NCBI GenBank assembly: GCA_030077755.1
Contig: JAQJZZ010000011.1
Span: forward strand, 3,100,001 to 3,164,000
Direction: 5' to 3'
Source of the DNA: Filosporella fistucella
Lineage: Eukaryota; Ascomycota; Leotiomycetes; Helotiales
DNA length: 64,000 bases
The notes beneath the pieces were generated by a model that worked only from the letters and a program-made list of their open reading frames with translations, ran no database searches and was not told the DNA's origin. This document shows, one piece after another, positions 47,714 to 58,924 of this stretch (position 1 is its first letter; each line of letters begins with the position of its first letter). The position numbers and the translations under genes are program-made.

Positions 47714-48721
47714 GTGGACGTGACTCAGAATGACAGATGGTTGAAGAGGGAGGTCTACAAAAGGAACCGTAGGTTCATAGCTCCTCAGCTTTCTCGCCAG
47801 CAGCATCAACACATTTGCGCTCAAAATCCTGCACCACCCTCACCAGAAAACAAAATAATATCTACAGAAATACACAGCACAAAAGACACCTCTAGCGCTG
47901 GCTCACCAGACCCAAGATTCGAGTCCGTGACAACACCAATGGCCAAAGTCAGCCTTGCAGCAGAGAACGACGAGAGCAACGATGGTGCAAGCCTTCCAAT
48001 AGCGTCTTCAAAAGCTACTGACAATGAAACTCCATGTGAGGACCCACAGCTCTCACCAAAGAAGGATTCAGACTTGGATGTGGACTCTAAAAATTACGAA
48101 CTTCCATGCCCTGTCGTGCTATCGTATCTAGCAGATCCCAAAGTTGTAGCCAACTTCCATGATGCTCTAGAGATCGATTTCGACCTCGGTTTTCTACACC
48201 GAGCCGACGAACGAGAAAAGATGTGAGTGGAACACCACATCCAACAACGATTTCAAAAACCCCTCCTCAAGTTAGAACCAGTTCAACTGAGAGGAACTAA
48301 CCTTGAAGACTCGCAATTTATGCCTGTATCTCTGATAGCGCCCGTTTTACCATCCTTGCGGGGACTGAAAATGTACTACCTACATCGGAGAGGAACGGAC
48401 ACTGTGACGACAGTGGACCTCAAGCTCTTACTTCAGTATTGCCCACATCTGGAATGTTTGAAAGTTGACATGCCGACGTTTCCCTATCATGACATTCGTG
48501 GATATGCTAAGAGGGATGCATTTCAAGCACAAGAAATTTTGGACCTTTTACCTTCATTTCCAAATATCCGGCAACTTGTGCTGTATGCACACCACAGCCT
48601 TGGTACTTCTGAACCTCTAAATTCTGAGAACGCTAATCCTGACCACGATGATGTAGAGATAATCATGAGACAACCCCATGTCAAAAAAAAAGGGTTTCGT
48701 GGAGCTGACTTTGAGTTATAA
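47714..48721 (+). pseudogene. LRR/F-box-like protein interrupted by one in-frame TGA
   Basis: One frame stays open for 336 codons apart from a single TGA at 48224-48226, after DLGFLHRADEREKM. Upstream it is Ser/Glu-rich and ends in a helical region (VVLSYLADPKVVANFHDALE). Downstream it reads like leucine-rich repeat turns (PSLRGLKMYYLHRRGTD, LLLQYCPHLECLKV, DLLPSFPNIRQLVLYAHHS). No ATG is found at the 5' end; a stop precedes it at about 47661. A GTGAGT overlaps the TGA and could be a splice donor, but no acceptor restores the frame. A nonsense-inactivated copy is the simplest reading. The family is a guess from LRR-like spacing. Confidence 0.45.
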
Positions 48722-50010
48722 ACCGACCTGCATGGTAGATTCAGACCCCGAAACTGGGGTCCACCAAAGGCATATGTTAACCTGTTGTGATAAATTGATA
48801 TTTAAGTATTGCCCGCTAGAGTAGACTTGCAAACAGCTGTCGCGGGAGTTATGATCACGTTCAATTTTCTAAGGACCAAAGGTTGTGTTGTAAACTCGGG
48901 TTTGGTATAGAGGGTGGAAGGGTCGAAAGGTGCTGAGAACCCAAGAGGGAATTCTATGATTCAGAAACTTGGTTCCTGATCTGAATATTGACACCTTTCT
49001 TCTATCGTCTATAGTTCACAGATATTATATGATTGCTATGATATTAGATCAAAGGATTGGACAGAAATACAAATGTCTTGATCCGAAAACGCTCTCCATT
49101 ACCGTTCAGATAATCGGTAATTGTAAAACATCAGACTTTCTATTCTAGAGGTGGCAAGTTTCTGAATTCTATCAATGTCCTTACGTTCCCTTCCAAAGCG
49201 TAATCTTCATCATGCCCTCTTCCAACACAATAAAGCGGGCAACGGTCATTTAGTCAATCTCAGCTATAATCAAGATACTTGAACTTGAATACCCTCCCAT
49301 CTGTCAATTTTGCCTCACAATCACCACACCGCCTATAATTACATGGAGCGTAGGTAGTGGGGTGATATCCTCTACAGTGTTGATCGAGTATGTGATTATT
49401 GCATTTGATGCACTAAGTCCTAGTTTTTTGACCAGCATAATTCACCAGCAAGAGCTAAAAATTGGGGAAGCTTACCATGCAACAATCCCATCGAAGAACT
49501 CGAGCTCCTTGGTGAGACGGCCGATCATTTTCCTAGCCGTGGTTCGCAGACATAATGTCGAATGCAGTAACGTGTCATTGGGGTATTTATGGCTAGGAAT
49601 GATTGTAGCTTGTTGCAAGTGCCTGGGCGAGATGTCGTCCTGCGGTGAAGCAACTTAGAAGGTTGTTTGATGTCATGTAACTGTTGTACTCAGCGGGACT
49701 TAAGTACTAACTGGTGCGCTATCAATGGTATGATTCAATGTACCAACTCGAGAACTGAATCAAAATTATTAAACTGAAGTAAAGGCTAGGCTTCTTTTTG
49801 TTTTAACATTCATGTGGCCGTAGAATGTTAGCTCAAGTGAGGGAGATTGGATATGCAGTGGAGAAACTCATACAAGTTTGTGAATAATTCATATGAATGT
49901 TCCTTGAAGCTATGTTCATCCGAAAAATGGCTTGCGGCATCAATGGGTCTAACAGATCTGAATACTGCAATAGGGGAGGTTGCTTCTGCTTCGTTGGTTG
50001 CGGTCAATGT
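48722..50010. other. Spacer, no supported gene
   Basis: AT-rich with scattered frames of 75-98 codons lacking recognisable features. Confidence 0.5.
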
Positions 50011-50605
50011 TTAGGCGGCGTGGTCAGCCCTCATCACATCACAATTAGCAGTACACCACGCCACTACACGGCTGTCTGCAACATGAATTTGAGATTGAAT
50101 TTCATGCAGTATTCTGATTCCTAGACTACTGATTTCTGTATTCCACAGACGGCACCTGTAAATTTGCCGGAATGCTGTCATATGATCTTGATTCATATCC
50201 CACTGTCTCCTCCACTTTCCGTCTTTCGGATTCAAGCTGTAAATCACAGCTGACACTTCGTTTCGCTCCGTTCCTGTATTCAAACTCACATCTATCGCAC
50301 ATGGGATGATATCACTTGTAGTACATCTCACATCTATCCGAATACAGGGAACAACATTGATGTCACTAAGCTCAAGCAGTCAGTTCGTGTGATGGGTGGG
50401 TGGGAGAAATCCTAGCTGGACTTACTTTACAGCATATCCAACATTTGACAGTAAAAAGAGACTTATTAGGGTCGGGGAGACCAGGTAGTGGCTTGGATCT
50501 GAGATGTTCTCTGCCTGGAAGTTTAGGTAGCAGCTTGTCCCTCCAATACTCCCTGTACGGAGGATGGGGCAGCGACTTGTATCTCCAGTAATTTTCTGAA
50601 GACAT
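50011..50605 (-). CDS. Hypothetical protein with 14-residue repeats and Cys-rich middle, about 179 aa
   Basis: The proposed model is complement(join(50011..50370, 50426..50605)). Exon 1 starts at ATG 50605 (MSSENYWRYKSLPHPPY) and holds three imperfect repeats of a 14-residue unit: ENYWRYKSLPHPPY, REYWRDKLLPKLPG and REHLRSKPLPGLPD. It then reads TVKCWICCK and reaches a perfect GTAAGT donor. Exon 2 continues in frame (LSDINVVPCIRIDVRCTTSD, then KDGKWRRQWDMNQDHMTAFR) if the acceptor is GAG. The neighbouring TAG acceptor, 5 nt further on, would give a stop at once. No signal peptide. Family and role are unknown. Confidence 0.4.
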
Positions 50606-53600
50606 TCTTCTAATAAGTAGAGGTGTGTGGCTCAAGGAACGATGAAGTTTTTGTGAGTTTGTAAGGTGTCTCCAATGTGTGTCTGAAAAGTAAGTGTAAG
50701 GAAGGCTAGTGTAAGATAGCAATAGCAGGAGAAATAGAAAGGCTTGCGGAAGCTTAAGTAACCCTTACTGTGCTTGCTTCCTGTCATTCGGGAGTTTTGT
50801 ATCTGAATGAGCAGGCAAGAGTATGTGAACTGACTGGAAATGTGTTCTGACTATGTTACCAGTACCTAGTGATATGTGAATGGCATTACTTTCGCGAAAT
50901 GGACATTTGGAGACAGTGTTCGGCACAGGGTCTACCCAGGGTCTAACCCGTAGGTCAACTAACCCAGAGGAATTAGTTAAGTCTGAGTTTGCTTGGGTCG
51001 AACGTCGGCTACACGTAGGGCTAACGGTTATGCAGTACGGTGGCACCTTCCTTATAGACGGTACCACGGTACTACGTCCTTCCATAGCTAGCTAGTTAGA
51101 CAAAGAATACAATTATATTCCCTCTTCTTCTTCTAGTACTGCCACACTAACCCAAACTCTTATCACCTGATCAAAATATACCTAAAAGATAAACATGATG
51201 CTATTCCAAGGCTTCACATGAAAATGTGCCCATACTCAGAATAGATTCGGGGTTATGGCCTAGAGACCTAGGTTTTCTGAGTCATTCAACCCAGCTAGAG
51301 TCTCTAGGTTGGTTGACTAACCCACATAGGAAATGCGTTGGCCCAACTGTTGCCAAACATTGTTTGGAGATGAGGCTATCATTGATCCCTGTGTTCTTGG
51401 AACTGTATGCATTACTATGAGAACTCCCTGGAGGATTGTATAAAGTGAAAGGAAGCTCGAGCATATGCTTCACAGAGTTTATCATTTTATCAATTGAAAG
51501 TACGAGGGCACACCGAAGTTTTTGCGGTCAAAGTCAGCAACATTCAATTTCGTAGACGCTAGAATTTCTACTTCATTAATTCCATCAGTATTTCCAACAC
51601 CCAAGATCCAACGATCTCGAAAGGATCGTCACAAATGAAATTACTACGGCTCACAAAAGGCTGAGGAAGAGGCGATGCACAATCAAAACATCAGGATCGG
51701 GCAAACACAAGCCTTCGTGAATATATGAAGCCATCGAGGACCAAGAGGGTAGCCTCCAACAATTGGGACGCGGAGTTGGAAGCCAAAAGAATATAGAGGA
51801 GAAAATTGTTGGCTCTAACAAATAAGGGTGCCCCAGTGGAGAAAGTTGAGCGACTCTCACAACTTTGGCTTCTATTGCACTAGAACCACCATCTAAGTGG
51901 CAAAAAGAATGATTGCTCGAAGCGCAAGCGAAGAAAGTAAACCTGGACACCAAGGAATTGGGAGTCGGATTCGCAAAACATAATGATACAATGGGGATCA
52001 ATTACCTGGGATTACAAGTACACTTACATCCCAATGCTCTCTCTCACCCCTGCATCCCCAAATCAACCGACAACTCATGCTCCATCCACGCCACAACCCC
52101 TTCGCCACAACATCATATCCTTTACTGAATTGTTAGATGGCTAGCATCTAAGCTCCATAGACTACACGATGTCAGTGATTGCTCGGTGATCCCACCCAGG
52201 AAGCAAACATGGATCGCGTGGGTGCTCAACAACGTTGCTTCCCCCGCTGGAAGTATTTCCGGATCCCGAGGTGGTGATGGTCGTTGACCCAGGCATTGTA
52301 TCTCGTGCAAAGTGATGATATGGAAAGCGAATGTGCGAAGTGGTATCGAGGAGGTATAGGACTAATACAAGCTTTCAAGGACTGTATAGCAGCGTGAAGG
52401 AGAGGCTTGGTGAGAGGAGATTGTGGAGTACTGTGAAGCTGTCAGGAAATAGCGTTGAAAAAGGAAGTTGAAATATTCGAATGAGTGGCTGTGATACCGG
52501 TCTGAGTGATACTCATCTCAAAGGGTGGTAATATATGGTATATATGCTCTGGCTCACAAGGAGCATCGAGCATCGAGCATCGAGAGAGGAACATCGTGAA
52601 GCTTCGCCACACAGCCTAGTCTGCTCAACAACAGGAGCCTTGAAGGTTGAAAATAGGTATGGAGGTTGATGGAGCACCGTACACACCGAAGCCCACGGAG
52701 GAGGGTGAGAGAAAGACCCTGGGCAGAGCGATGGGCATGGACGTCTGTGGCTGGTTCATCTTCAACTATGGAAGAGTGGCACAGAAAGAAGCAAGTTTTC
52801 GAGGAGATGTTATTTCAGGATGAGCTCCCCATGGAACTTTCGACTTGTAACTAGCAGCCATGATGTCGTCGATGCGCAACATCACTGGCTAGGTGAGTGT
52901 CAATACCGAGGCCAAATGGTCCGAGATGATTGAGATAGCCGCCGGCTCTCGAGGACAGGGCGCTGAAGCCAGCAAGAGAGGCAAGAGACACACTTGAGTG
53001 GACAACATGCGCTTTGAATGGGGGACAAAAATAGACCATCCGCCCCATAATGCAACGAAAAGGGGTTTATTCTTCGATTTTTGAATTCATCTTCAAGAGG
53101 GAGGATTAAAAGATGCCTTGAATGAATAGGCAGAAGTAAATTGAGATCAAGGAAAACCCAGATCTCTTCATCATTCCTGTCTCGGTGCCAAAAATGGATA
53201 GCGTGCTGCAAAACACAATTGAATAAGCCTGGGAGTTAACAGATTCACAGATGAGTCAATTGGCACAAAAATTAGAGGCGCACACAAAACTCAAGAAGGA
53301 AATGTAGCCGACTGCTTATTCACACTAGAAAAACTTACTTGATTCCAACAAACTCTGGGGGTGGGCGAGAGTGAGAGTTAGTTATGCGAACGTTCAAATT
53401 TTGTAACGCCATGTATGTTTCCTTTCCCTACTATCCCGTATGTAGTTACGCGGCTTGTCTCCTTTTTCCCAAATCCCTCACCGAACTGCCAGTATACAAT
53501 TGGTGACTGCACTCCAGGAGCGGCAGAGTCTTGCCAAACCCATCGTAGATAGGGGAGGCAGTCACATGACCATAACCTTTTCTTACCGAGTATGTCTGCA

Positions 53601-55075
53601 CACCACCGGAAGACCTTGCACGAATCATACCCCTCCATTCTGAGCCATTCCTGCGTGTGCATAATTCGAACCCATTGTGATCTCATACCACCACCGTAAC
53701 CGTTGCCATACGGCTTGTTGGGGCCTGCTTAAGACACTGGTTGAGAGTTCCCCGTCAAGACTGTGTGTGGTGGCTCAGCAAAACCAGGCGAGTGCCTCAA
53801 TGCCATCTTCCCGCTAGAACCAAGAGAAATCCTGAAAATTTCATCCACAATCGTCACCGATCTAGCATATATGCGATTCTACTGCGCAGATCCGTATTTT
53901 CTCCTGTAAGCCGTTGTCTAAAAAGCTCTCCCTTGTTAAGCTGACGAGCAAAGTACTGTCGCACAGCAGTTTGCCGACGAGGCTGCGAAGTGCCTGAGAT
54001 GGCGCGACAAAGCTGAAAAACCAATGATGTTAGGAAACATTGAAATCCAACATGGAAAAAGGCGCCGAGGTTTGAAGGCACTACCGTGTGTATGTTCACC
54101 CAGAGCGCACCCTCAAGCTCAGAATCAAACAGCCAGTTTTCCGGTATCTTTGCTCCGCCTTTCTCAACTAACGCCTCAGGCCTCAAATCCTTGCCTTGTT
54201 GTGCAGGTACGTTCGACGAATGTATCTTCCCGCTGCTAAATGACAGTGACTGATCATAATGGCGATTTGTCTTGGTAGGAACATGCAGAGATAATCATAC
54301 ATCATTCAGAAAAACCTCGAGGCAGAAGAACTTAGAGCGGCCAACCACCAATGTCAAAATCATACCCACCAATCGCTGTACCGCAACATGCTGCATCATC
54401 GGAATCGCCGAACAAGAATATAACATGTTCCTGCAAGCCATATGGTAACTCATGTTGGAACTAAAGACCATTCTGTACGGCAATTCATGATCAATTAAAC
54501 GGAAGGAAATGGGGAAAATGCGGAGAGAGCGATGCAATTCCGCTTGGCTAACATTGTCGAAGCCAATTGATTTCTTCGCACTCTTCGCTAAAGAAGGCTT
54601 CCAAAACAATCGACATGCAATATGAACGACCTGAGCATATGACAGAGAAAGAGCAAATAACCGTAGATGGAACCAATCTTCACAAAACTAGGCACTCGCC
54701 AACACTCTGTATAGAAACATCTGCCGGAACAGAAGGCAACCATCAATCGCTGTATGTGCCGGAGTGCCCGCTCGCTCTAGCCCAAGCGACATGCACTAAA
54801 TGAGAGATTGAGTACAAACTGCCGATCTCGAATTCACTTCAGATCCCACACCTTCACAGCACGAGAACGCGAGCAGGCAAAACAAGCAAGCTCATATCGG
54901 TCATCTAATTGATGCTACCCAATCTTCACGCCTAGTCGTCAAGCACAAGCAGGACAATGCACATTTATCAAACGCCAGGGTATGCCAACCACCTATCCAT
55001 CCAGATGCCACTGGATCCGATCAAAATGCAGTTATATATTACAGCCAAACAGTGTATCTTCTATACAACAATCGC
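50606..55075. other. 4.5-kb spacer, no supported gene
   Basis: Frames of 60-116 codons occur throughout on both strands, several antisense to one another, with no recognisable domain. Minus-strand stretches at 54186-53854 (KGGAKIPENWLFDSELEGAL) and 53686-53378 have protein-like parts but no joinable structure. Short repeats: GAGCATC repeated 3.4 times at 52561-52584. A 54-codon plus frame at 52659-52823 (MEVDGAPYTPKPTEEGERK) might be a small peptide gene, but nothing supports it beyond its ATG. Confidence 0.45.
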
Positions 55076-57033
55076 TCAGTCGCTCAAATCCTTTCTGCTT
55101 GCTGCCACTGCCGCAATCTCGCTTCTCGAGGGCTCGATCGACCCCCTGATTGGATCTAGCTTGGGCTTTGACGCCTCTCCTTTCTTGAACTTCTTGTATG
55201 AATGATTAGGTAGGATGTCGCCGTCACTCGTAATATAAGTTCCCTCTACGGTATTCCAATCTTCGTCATCTGTACCCTCATCGTCCCCATCTGAGGCATC
55301 TTCTTGTCTCAACGCAAGATGGTGTTGATGCGCCTCTATCTGCGCTTCTTCGCGCATTTTCCGGATCTTAATATAATTGTATGCGGCAATGGCGCCAATA
55401 GTAACGAAGAGCCCGGAAATATTGATCGGTGTAAGGGTATCGTGGAATACAAGACCTGCAGTAACAATGGTGACCACTTCCTTGAAAATCCCTGCAATAG
55501 AAAGTGTGACGACCGAAGTTCGCTGAAGCAGGGCGAATTCAGAGGCTGTCATGCAGAACGCTATGCAGCCAGGAAATAGTAGGAGGAGAGGCCCAAGAAT
55601 AGGCCCCTTCTGCTCGATCAAAATGTGGATTCCAGCAATGAGGGCGGGAAATCCTTCAATCGGGATCGCCAGGAGGAAGAGGGATACAAACATTATCGGG
55701 GCGAGGTAGAAAATGGACGAGAACGGGTTTGAGGTTGCAGGATTTCGGAGAAGAAGAATTTGTGTAAGGCCCCAGCGGAAACCAGAGAAGAAGGCTGCAG
55801 ATATTACGAGCACAAACCCCAACGTGCTGAAAGATACTTCGCCAGCTACCATCATTATTACACCAGCAGTCATCGTGGCTATAATTGCGACAAGACGCCA
55901 CGAAGGTGTTTCAAGCCGGAAGAGGAAAGCGAATAGTAGCACGAATGCTAGTGATGATGATTTGCACATCGCTGTTATCATGTTAGCGGAATATTTACAC
56001 AGAAAAAGGAAACCGACTATAAAATGTCAAAGTGATAAACTTCAAACTCATATTGCCCAACCCAATATCCAGCCCGGTTGCCATTCCACATGGCCCAATT
56101 CGTGTGAAATAAAACGTTCGCGACATTAGCGGTTTCTTGCTCTCAGCATCGTGTTGAGCTATGTCCTCGTCAGAGACATGATCGGTGTTCTTTGGATTCG
56201 ATATCGAGTCGTATCTGGGTCGAAGATGTGGCAGACAGAAGAGGACTAAAGATGCCAGAGAAAATTGTACTAGCATATGAAAACATGTTGTGAATAGAGG
56301 AAAGTGGAAATCGAGGTGCTCAGGATCAAACATCCACTTGTTGTACTGTTGTAGAGTTAGCAGAGCCTGCAGGGAACATCGGCGTACGTACGATAGATAT
56401 TGATAGGGAAAATAAGTACCACAATGCAATCAAAAGTCCATTTATTAGACTCCTCTTGACGACATTCTGATCTGCTTCCTTCTTTTCCTCTGCCGTAATT
56501 TTGATCTCCCCGGCTACCCTCTGGTCTAGCAAAGTATTTCGTCGTCGTTTCTTCTGCCGTCGCCCTTTATCATTTCCTGTCAAGCCAGTTTCTTCGTCAT
56601 CCTGTAGTCCATCGTCTGATAAGTCTTCTAATTCCACATCCTCGCTCGTACTTCCATCCGATGCCATTTCCAGCTTTGGATCCTCGAGTATACTGTCATT
56701 CCCTTTCGTGGACCCTGTCGGACTTTCTCTTGATTTCCCCTTCGCAGACGTATCTAAGGTGTTCAACTGGTTGCTTCTCCTCCTCCTGTGACCCGACACA
56801 GCGGGTTCCATATTAATATCTGGTGGATGAAGGGCTTCCAGGGCTGTCGCTGCATCTGGAGCAAACAAATCGTCACTCGAGCGTGTGGAGAGGTCGGAAG
56901 TCGAGGGTAAGCGTGTCAGAGTCGGTTGAGGAAATACTGAAGGCGATATGGATCTTCGAGGAGGAGATGGGGAGCGGGATGGAGAGCGAGATCGTAGAGG
57001 AGGAACAGGAGCATATGAAGTGTCGTCTGCCAT
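55076..57033 (-). CDS. Triose-phosphate/nucleotide-sugar transporter family protein (TPT, SLC35C2-like)
   Basis: This is a ten-helix secretory-pathway membrane transporter. The model is complement(join(55076..55971, 56018..56345, 56392..57033)), 621 aa; both introns are 46 nt and the frame is kept. The first 200 residues are a disordered Ser/Pro/Asp-rich cytosolic tail (RSRSPSRSPSPPRRSISPS). The TPT domain follows: YLFSLSISIYNKWMF, FPLFTTCFHMLVQF, DIGLGNMSLKFITLTFYTMCKSS (in pieces), FRWGLTQILL and FKEVVTIVTAGLVFHDTLTP. The C-terminal tail is acidic then basic. Yeast Ymd8 and human SLC35C2 are the nearest named relatives that I recognise. The substrate is unknown. The donor of the second intron is the less usual GTCGGT. 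Confidence 0.92.
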
Positions 57034-58924
57034 AACTGCTTCCCTGGTTTAGAGGTTCACTAACGCTGGCTTGAAAGAGGGCCCCGCTTGTCTGAGCATC
57101 AGGGGGAATTGGTGTCGATCGAAACGCGACGGACGGTGAAACTAGCGGCAGTGAAAGCAAGGAGGGCGAGTCGGCACAGGAATGTGGATTTAAGTCTGTA
57201 CCGTTTGTGACTTATGCTGGAGGGGGATTAGTATGGGGGGAAACGAGGTGTGCACTGTGATCTGTCTCAATGTCGTTGACGATAATTGTGCCTCGTCTTT
57301 GCTGCCGCAGCGTCCAGGTGGGTATTCAACCGGTTTGCCGCATGGCTTGGTAGCGACCCTGGTGAGCCGCTATGGGGTTCGCCCTTGCAATTTTCCCGGC
57401 AGTGACGACGAAAACTACATTTACCATGCTATCATATTTCAAGACCCAGTTTTGAGCTTGTCATCACCAGGGCAATCAGTGGAGATGTGAGTTGGCAATT
57501 GTTTTGTTGCATTTGGAGGACAAATGGATTCATGCGAAATTCGGAGAGTTTGTTTCTGGCTCGGAAACCGAAGGAGCCTTGAACTCGTTGGAGGATATAA
57601 TGGTAGGCTGTATACGGAGGTACTTCTTCAGAAGCTGGCAAAGAATGTCAATAGTGGTTAAGGAACTTGGAGAGGTGATGCTCTCAATGTCTCGAAGTTA
57701 AGGACGGCAATTTTTCCTTTTTTCGTTCAAGGATCAAAAACCAGCACTTGTTTATTTCAGCAGTCTGCATTCGAATTTCTGCCAGTTATTGTATATATCA
57801 TACCTGGGTATGGGAATTGCGGCGATATAGATGATACCTTAGGAAGTCCTCACAACCAAAGGGTTCAGCATATAAGCCGGATTAGGATATTCTTTGCTCT
57901 TTATACTATACCGACTTCACTTTATTCCACTGGCAGAGTGGCCTGAGTCGTATGATAGTTCAAGTATAAGACTATGGAAGTATTCAGTTCGGCGAGGGCG
58001 ACTTGAACTTCGTGGTCCTCAACGTTTCCAAGATAAGGATGAGACACATTGCTAGGAGAATCAATATCTTGAGTCTATAGAGATGATGGACTGGAAGCCT
58101 TAGAGGAATTGTGATTTTTTGGTGGGATATATAATGGCAGCGACAGTCCATATGGATGGCAACGTGCAATTATTCCAGAGACAGCTCAGTCTCGTTGTGA
58201 TATTAAAACTTCCACTATAGGTGCCAGTCTAGGTAAGGCCAAATTATATACAGTCACATGACCGTCTCACAATAGTTTTCCAAAGTTTACATGCCTACAG
58301 TATTCAAGAGCATATTGATAAGAAAGCAAATACGAAATAGACTATTGCATCACAAAGGGAATACTTTGCTTTGTGTACCTGTGAACGATGGATCAAAATG
58401 ATACTCAGAATAGTACTTGCTTACTGTAGCTGCTTGCAATCTAGAGACCAATAAGACGCGCAATTGTCCCACGGTTGCGAACTTTATCCGGCTTAGAAGT
58501 GTCACACTACATCAGTGCACTGCCGCCACAACTTGTTGCTGCCACCAAAAGAAAGTCCCTCTCTATCATCCCACGATGATTTTGTCTTCAATTGATTACG
58601 CCTAGATCTTGATAATTGCTGTCTGTCAAGATCATATCAGAATGTCATGAATTATTTACCCCACACTTCCCAATCCGGGATGGCGGGTCTGATAGGTACA
58701 GGTAAGGCAGGGCTAGACAAGGCTGCACTTGTTGCAAGCTCAGAAACAGCAGATGAGACCAAGAATTGATGCTCGTCCTCCCGTCGTCATTCGACTCAAG
58801 ACCCTATCGGTTCCTTCCCCTCCAGGTTCCTTGTCCCTCCTTCCTTGATGACAAAGACCCCGCCACATTGTCTCGAACAGCTTCAACTCCACGTATCCCA
58901 CCCATCCTCTACCTACTACCTACT
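57034..58924. other. Spacer, no supported gene
   Basis: A plus frame at 57492-57701 (LHLEDKWIHAKFGEF) and others near 57233 have no start or family. The last 150 bases are CT-rich and belong to the next gene's leader. An in-frame ATG at 58766 would extend that gene by 53 residues with a low-complexity leader. Confidence 0.5.

Noticed and set aside
50930..51170. Possible end of a copia-type LTR (ACAATTATATTCCCTCTTCTTC)
   Set aside because: No matching second LTR, target duplication, primer-binding site or polymerase remnant is visible nearby.
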